9,722 nt of DNA, from the NCBI GenBank assembly GCA_046727175.1, contig JBKPCD010000163.1, forward strand, positions 1 to 9,722, written 5' to 3'. Source of the DNA: JBKPCD01 sp046727175. Its GTDB lineage: Bacteria > Acidobacteriota > Vicinamibacteria > Vicinamibacterales > 2-12-FULL-66-21. Under the pieces are notes generated by a model, which made no database searches, had not been told where the DNA came from, and saw only the letters and a list, made by a program, of their open reading frames with translations. The position numbers and the translations under genes are program-made. Shown here one piece after another: positions 7,898-9,722 of the stretch (position 1 is the stretch's first letter; each line of letters begins with the position of its first letter).

Positions 7898-7935
7898 ACG
7901 GTAGCGGGCGTGTCCGTTTTTGTCAATATTTGACA
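7898..7935 (-). promoter_or_regulatory. Promoter and palindromic operator of the parD-parE module
   Basis: On the minus strand a perfect TTGACA (-35, 7926-7921) is followed by a 17-base spacer and TACCGT (-10-like, 7903-7898), about 23 bases before the antitoxin ATG. The -35 box is one arm of a perfect palindrome, TGTCAA-TAT-TTGACA (7921-7935). An operator overlapping the -35 box fits autorepression by a ribbon-helix-helix antitoxin. The sequence is seen directly; binding is inferred. Confidence 0.55.
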
Positions 7936-8202
7936 TCCACCCAGGAGCGGTTCCGTGCGGCATCCGGTGACCGTGAGCGATGCTGCATCGCCGCGCAGGC
8001 GGCCACAAAAGCGGCCACACGATAACGCACTCCCTGCTCGCTGATCGATCTGACGCACTCAATCGCTTCCTCGCCACTGGCGATCAGAAGCGAGACCTAC
8101 ACTGTGTTCGAACGGATGCATTTCCCCGAGGAACAGGTTGGGAGAGGCGAGACGGACCGACGCCTGGGCGAAAAGAAAGAAAGGTAAAGATCCGGACGAA
8201 GG

Positions 8203-8243
8203 TTGAGCGCGAACGCTGGATGGATCTATACTGATGGTATAGA
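8203..8243 (+). promoter_or_regulatory. Promoter and palindromic operator of vapBC
   Basis: TTGAGC (-35-like, 8203-8208) and TATACT (-10, 8227-8232) are 18 bases apart, placing transcription start about 20 bases before vapB. The -10 lies within an inverted repeat, TCTATAC (8225-8231), five bases, GTATAGA (8237-8243), with perfect 7-base arms. This is a natural site for the AbrB-fold antitoxin or the VapBC complex to repress transcription. The repeat is seen directly; the binding role is inferred from the family. Confidence 0.55.
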
Positions 8244-8258
8244 CCAGACGAGGGGATG

Positions 8259-8498
8259 ATGACTACTACTGCCAAGCTGTTCAAGAACGGCCGAAGCCAG
8301 GCCGTGCGCCTACCCCGCGAGTTTAGGTTCGATGGGGACCGCGTCAGAGTGCGCCGTGCTGGGCGAGGGGTCCTCGTCGAACCAGTCTTCACCGACGTCG
8401 CTGCCTGGTTCGCAGAGCTGGATAGACTCGCATCCGAGCCCTTCATGCCGGAGGGTCGTCAGCAGCCACCGACACCAGAGCGAGACGTATTCGAATGA
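8259..8498 (+). CDS. vapB: VapB-type antitoxin (AbrB/MazE-like swapped-hairpin DNA-binding protein)
   Basis: A 79-residue antitoxin. Its N-terminal AbrB/MazE fold reads TAKLFKNGRSQAVRLPREF, followed by RFDGDRVRVRRAGRGVLVEP, the VapB signature. The C-terminal part (about 45-79, with AAWFAELDRLASEPFMPEGR) is the region that wraps around the toxin's PIN active site. It binds VapC and its own operator. Two adjacent ATGs occur, at 8256 and 8259. The purine-rich GAGGGG (8250-8255) directly abuts the first, so the second gives more normal spacing. Its last four bases overlap the vapC start (ATGA at 8495-8498), which indicates translational coupling. The gene looks complete. Confidence 0.9.
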   Translation: MTTTAKLFKNGRSQAVRLPREFRFDGDRVRVRRAGRGVLVEPVFTDVAAWFAELDRLASEPFMPEGRQQPPTPERDVFE

Positions 8499-8917
8499 CG
8501 ACGTACTTGCTTGATACGAACGCCTGCATCGCGTTGATCAACGGCACCGAAATGAACGTGCGTCGACGATTTCAGCGAGTAGTGGCTCGTGAGAGCGTAA
8601 TCTTGCTGTCGTCGATCGTCGCGTTCGAGCTATGGTACGGCGTTGCGAAGAGCCAGCGGAAGGACAGTAACACTCAACGGCTCGAGGCGTTTCTTGCCGG
8701 ACCTATCGAATGGACTCTCTTCGACGAAGATGATGCGCGCGCTGCGGGCACTGTCCGCGCTGAGCTCGAGGCCGTGGGTAAGCCTGTCGGCGCCTATGAT
8801 GTCCTTCTCGCCGGCCAAGCTCGAAGACGTGGCGCGACACTCGTGACCTCCAACACCAAGGAGTTCGCGCGTGTGCAGGGATTGAAGTGGGAAGACTGGG
8901 CAGCTTCTCGTCGCTGA
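8495..8917 (+). CDS. vapC: VapC toxin, PIN-domain ribonuclease
   Basis: A 140-residue PIN-domain protein, the usual VapC length. VapC toxins are Mg2+-dependent ribonucleases that cut tRNA or rRNA and halt translation. The acidic site is present: Asp7 in LLDTNACIALI, Glu45 in SSIVAFELWYGV, Asp102 in GAYDVLLAGQA, and Asn120 in LVTSNTKEF with nearby acidic residues. No truncation or frameshift is seen, so it is probably active. The start overlaps vapB by four bases and the two form one operon. The stop (8915-8917) is 18 bases before the TOTE primase ATG on the same strand, with no terminator between them, so read-through is likely. Confidence 0.93.
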   Translation: MTTYLLDTNACIALINGTEMNVRRRFQRVVARESVILLSSIVAFELWYGVAKSQRKDSNTQRLEAFLAGPIEWTLFDEDDARAAGTVRAELEAVGKPVGAYDVLLAGQARRRGATLVTSNTKEFARVQGLKWEDWAASRR

Positions 8918-8935
8918 ACAGACGAAATCAATCTC

Positions 8936-9722
8936 ATGGACCTGATCTCGCGGTCTGTCGATCAGACATCGTCGTCGCAGGCGAAGATCGTCCTTTTTCG
9001 GTCGCTCTTCCGAGGCCGCGAAGACGTGTACCCGCGGCGATTCGAGAGCCGCAAAACTGGCAGGTCTGGGTACGCGCCCGCCTGTGCCAACGAGTGGGTC
9101 CGAGGCGTGTGTGAGAAGCCGCGCATCAAATGCGCTGAATGTCCCAACCGTAGGTTCCTTCCGGTCACTGATGACGTTATTCGCTGGCACCTGTCAGGTT
9201 GCGACCCCGAGGGACAGCCCTTCGTCGCTGGCGTCTACCCGTTGCTTCAGGACGAGACCTGCTTTTTCCTCGCCGTCGATTTCGACAAGGCCGGCTGGCG
9301 CGACGATGCCGCGGCGTTTCTTGAAACTTGTCGCCACCTCAATCTCCCTGCCGCGCTCGAACGATCGCGCTCCGGGCGAGGCGCGCATGTCTGGTCTTTC
9401 TTCGAAGAGGCCATTCCGGCCGCCCTTGTCCGAAGACTGGGATCGCATGTCCTCACCGAGACGATGGAGAGACGTCCGGACATCGGGCTCGATTCGTACG
9501 ACCGGCTGTTTCCGAATCAAGACACGATGCCGCAAGGAGGATTCGGAAACCTGATTGCTCTGCCGCTCCAGAGGGCAGCGCCGGCATCCCGCCCGTTCGA
9601 GCACTTCGTGCTGGTTCAGCCGACACCGTTTCAGCCGAACAGAAACCCTGATCCGGACAAGCGCGTCGAATTCCAGACCCTCTATCAGGAGTTGATCGAC
9701 GACCACGCGCGAACTCGGCGAA
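8936..9722 (+). CDS. TOTE conflict-system archaeo-eukaryotic primase protein, 3'-partial, with apparent internal deletion
   Basis: Open from the ATG at 8936 to the window edge (262 codons seen). Residues 20-212 are the TOTE-type AEP domain: LFRSLFRGREDVYPRRFES, GYAPACANEW, a four-cysteine zinc cluster (Cys50, 59, 66, 69), the catalytic FLAVDFD (Asp115, Asp117), RSGRGAHVW with His151, ERRPDIGLDSYDRLFPNQD, and GGFGNLIALPLQ. AEP proteins make or extend nucleic acid primers; TOTE systems are predicted antiviral effectors joining AEP, an SF2 helicase and often a nuclease. After residue 212 the protein switches at once to SRPFEHFVLVQPTPF and RVEFQTLYQELIDDHART. This resembles the linker between the two RecA lobes of the SF2 helicase in these proteins. 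The AEP-to-helicase connector and the first lobe (Walker A, DEAD box) are therefore absent. His151 is preceded by Ala rather than the common Gly. No strong ribosome site is visible; expression probably depends on vapBC. Confidence 0.8.
   Translation, partial: MDLISRSVDQTSSSQAKIVLFRSLFRGREDVYPRRFESRKTGRSGYAPACANEWVRGVCEKPRIKCAECPNRRFLPVTDDVIRWHLSGCDPEGQPFVAGVYPLLQDETCFFLAVDFDKAGWRDDAAAFLETCRHLNLPAALERSRSGRGAHVWSFFEEAIPAALVRRLGSHVLTETMERRPDIGLDSYDRLFPNQDTMPQGGFGNLIALPLQRAAPASRPFEHFVLVQPTPFQPNRNPDPDKRVEFQTLYQELIDDHARTRR

Larger units (their letters stand above)
7876..8258. other. Divergent control region between the two toxin-antitoxin modules
   Basis: About 383 bases separate the parD and vapB starts. 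The outer ends carry the two promoter/operator regions listed separately (7898-7935 and 8203-8243). The middle (about 7936-8200) has open frames in several directions, but none resembles a protein family. It includes a short direct repeat, GCGGCCACA twice near 8000-8020, and an A/G-rich tract at 8171-8190. Confidence 0.5.

Noticed and set aside
7606..8058. Longer 150-residue form of the ParD-like antitoxin
   Set aside because: The extra 61 residues read through the promoter and operator and resemble no antitoxin; the family starts at the strand encoded from 7875.
7980..8234. Small plus-strand gene in the divergent control region
   Set aside because: No ribosome site, no recognisable domain, and it overlaps the vapBC promoter and operator.
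9194..9706. Minus-strand open frame of 170 codons
   Set aside because: It is antisense to the TOTE primase, whose catalytic and zinc-binding motifs are read continuously on the plus strand.

Overview
This is a GC-rich bacterial chromosome segment, most likely from the Acidobacteriota (Vicinamibacteria-like). The main evidence is a large MacB/FtsX-type permease without an ATPase, plus the broken end of a second one upstream of it in tandem. That is the 'acidobacterial duplicated orphan permease' (ADOP) arrangement. The HEAT-repeat plus PQQ-type propeller secreted protein also fits a soil bacterium with a large genome. No rRNA, tRNA, CRISPR array or complete transposase was seen. The assignment is an inference from gene content.

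Layout. 1-561: decaying remnant of a dihydrofolate-reductase-like (RibD C-terminal) gene, cut by the window edge, ending in a GC-rich tail with a hairpin. 620-2884 (+): secreted HEAT/PQQ-propeller protein. 2885-3230: spacer holding an eroded gene end on the minus strand. 3231-4187 (+): membrane-anchored alpha/beta hydrolase. 4188-4465: spacer with a second copy of the same eroded gene end. 4466-6918 (-): ADOP permease with one single-base frameshift near 4700. 7003-7411 (-): C-terminal remnant of another ADOP, fused to the front of a ParE-type toxin (7412-7606) that has lost its last third. 7606-7875 (-): its ParD-like antitoxin, apparently intact, with a palindromic operator over its promoter. 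7876-8258: divergent control region. 8259-8498 and 8495-8917 (+): a complete VapBC module with its own palindromic operator. 8936-9722 (+, runs off the edge): a TOTE-type archaeo-eukaryotic primase (AEP) gene joined in frame to what looks like the inter-lobe linker of an SF2 helicase, apparently lacking the first helicase lobe.

How it fits together. The left two thirds are ordinary accessory genes with much decay: at least five broken or eroded genes and several single-base frameshifts. The right third looks like the edge of a defence or mobile island. It has two divergent toxin-antitoxin modules, the left one broken by a deletion that also destroyed a permease gene. The right one lies 18 bases upstream of, and in the same orientation as, a TOTE conflict-system gene. 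The most interesting points are the apparently helicase-lobe-deleted TOTE primase behind vapBC, the ParE/permease deletion junction, and the two related C-terminal gene remnants flanking the hydrolase.
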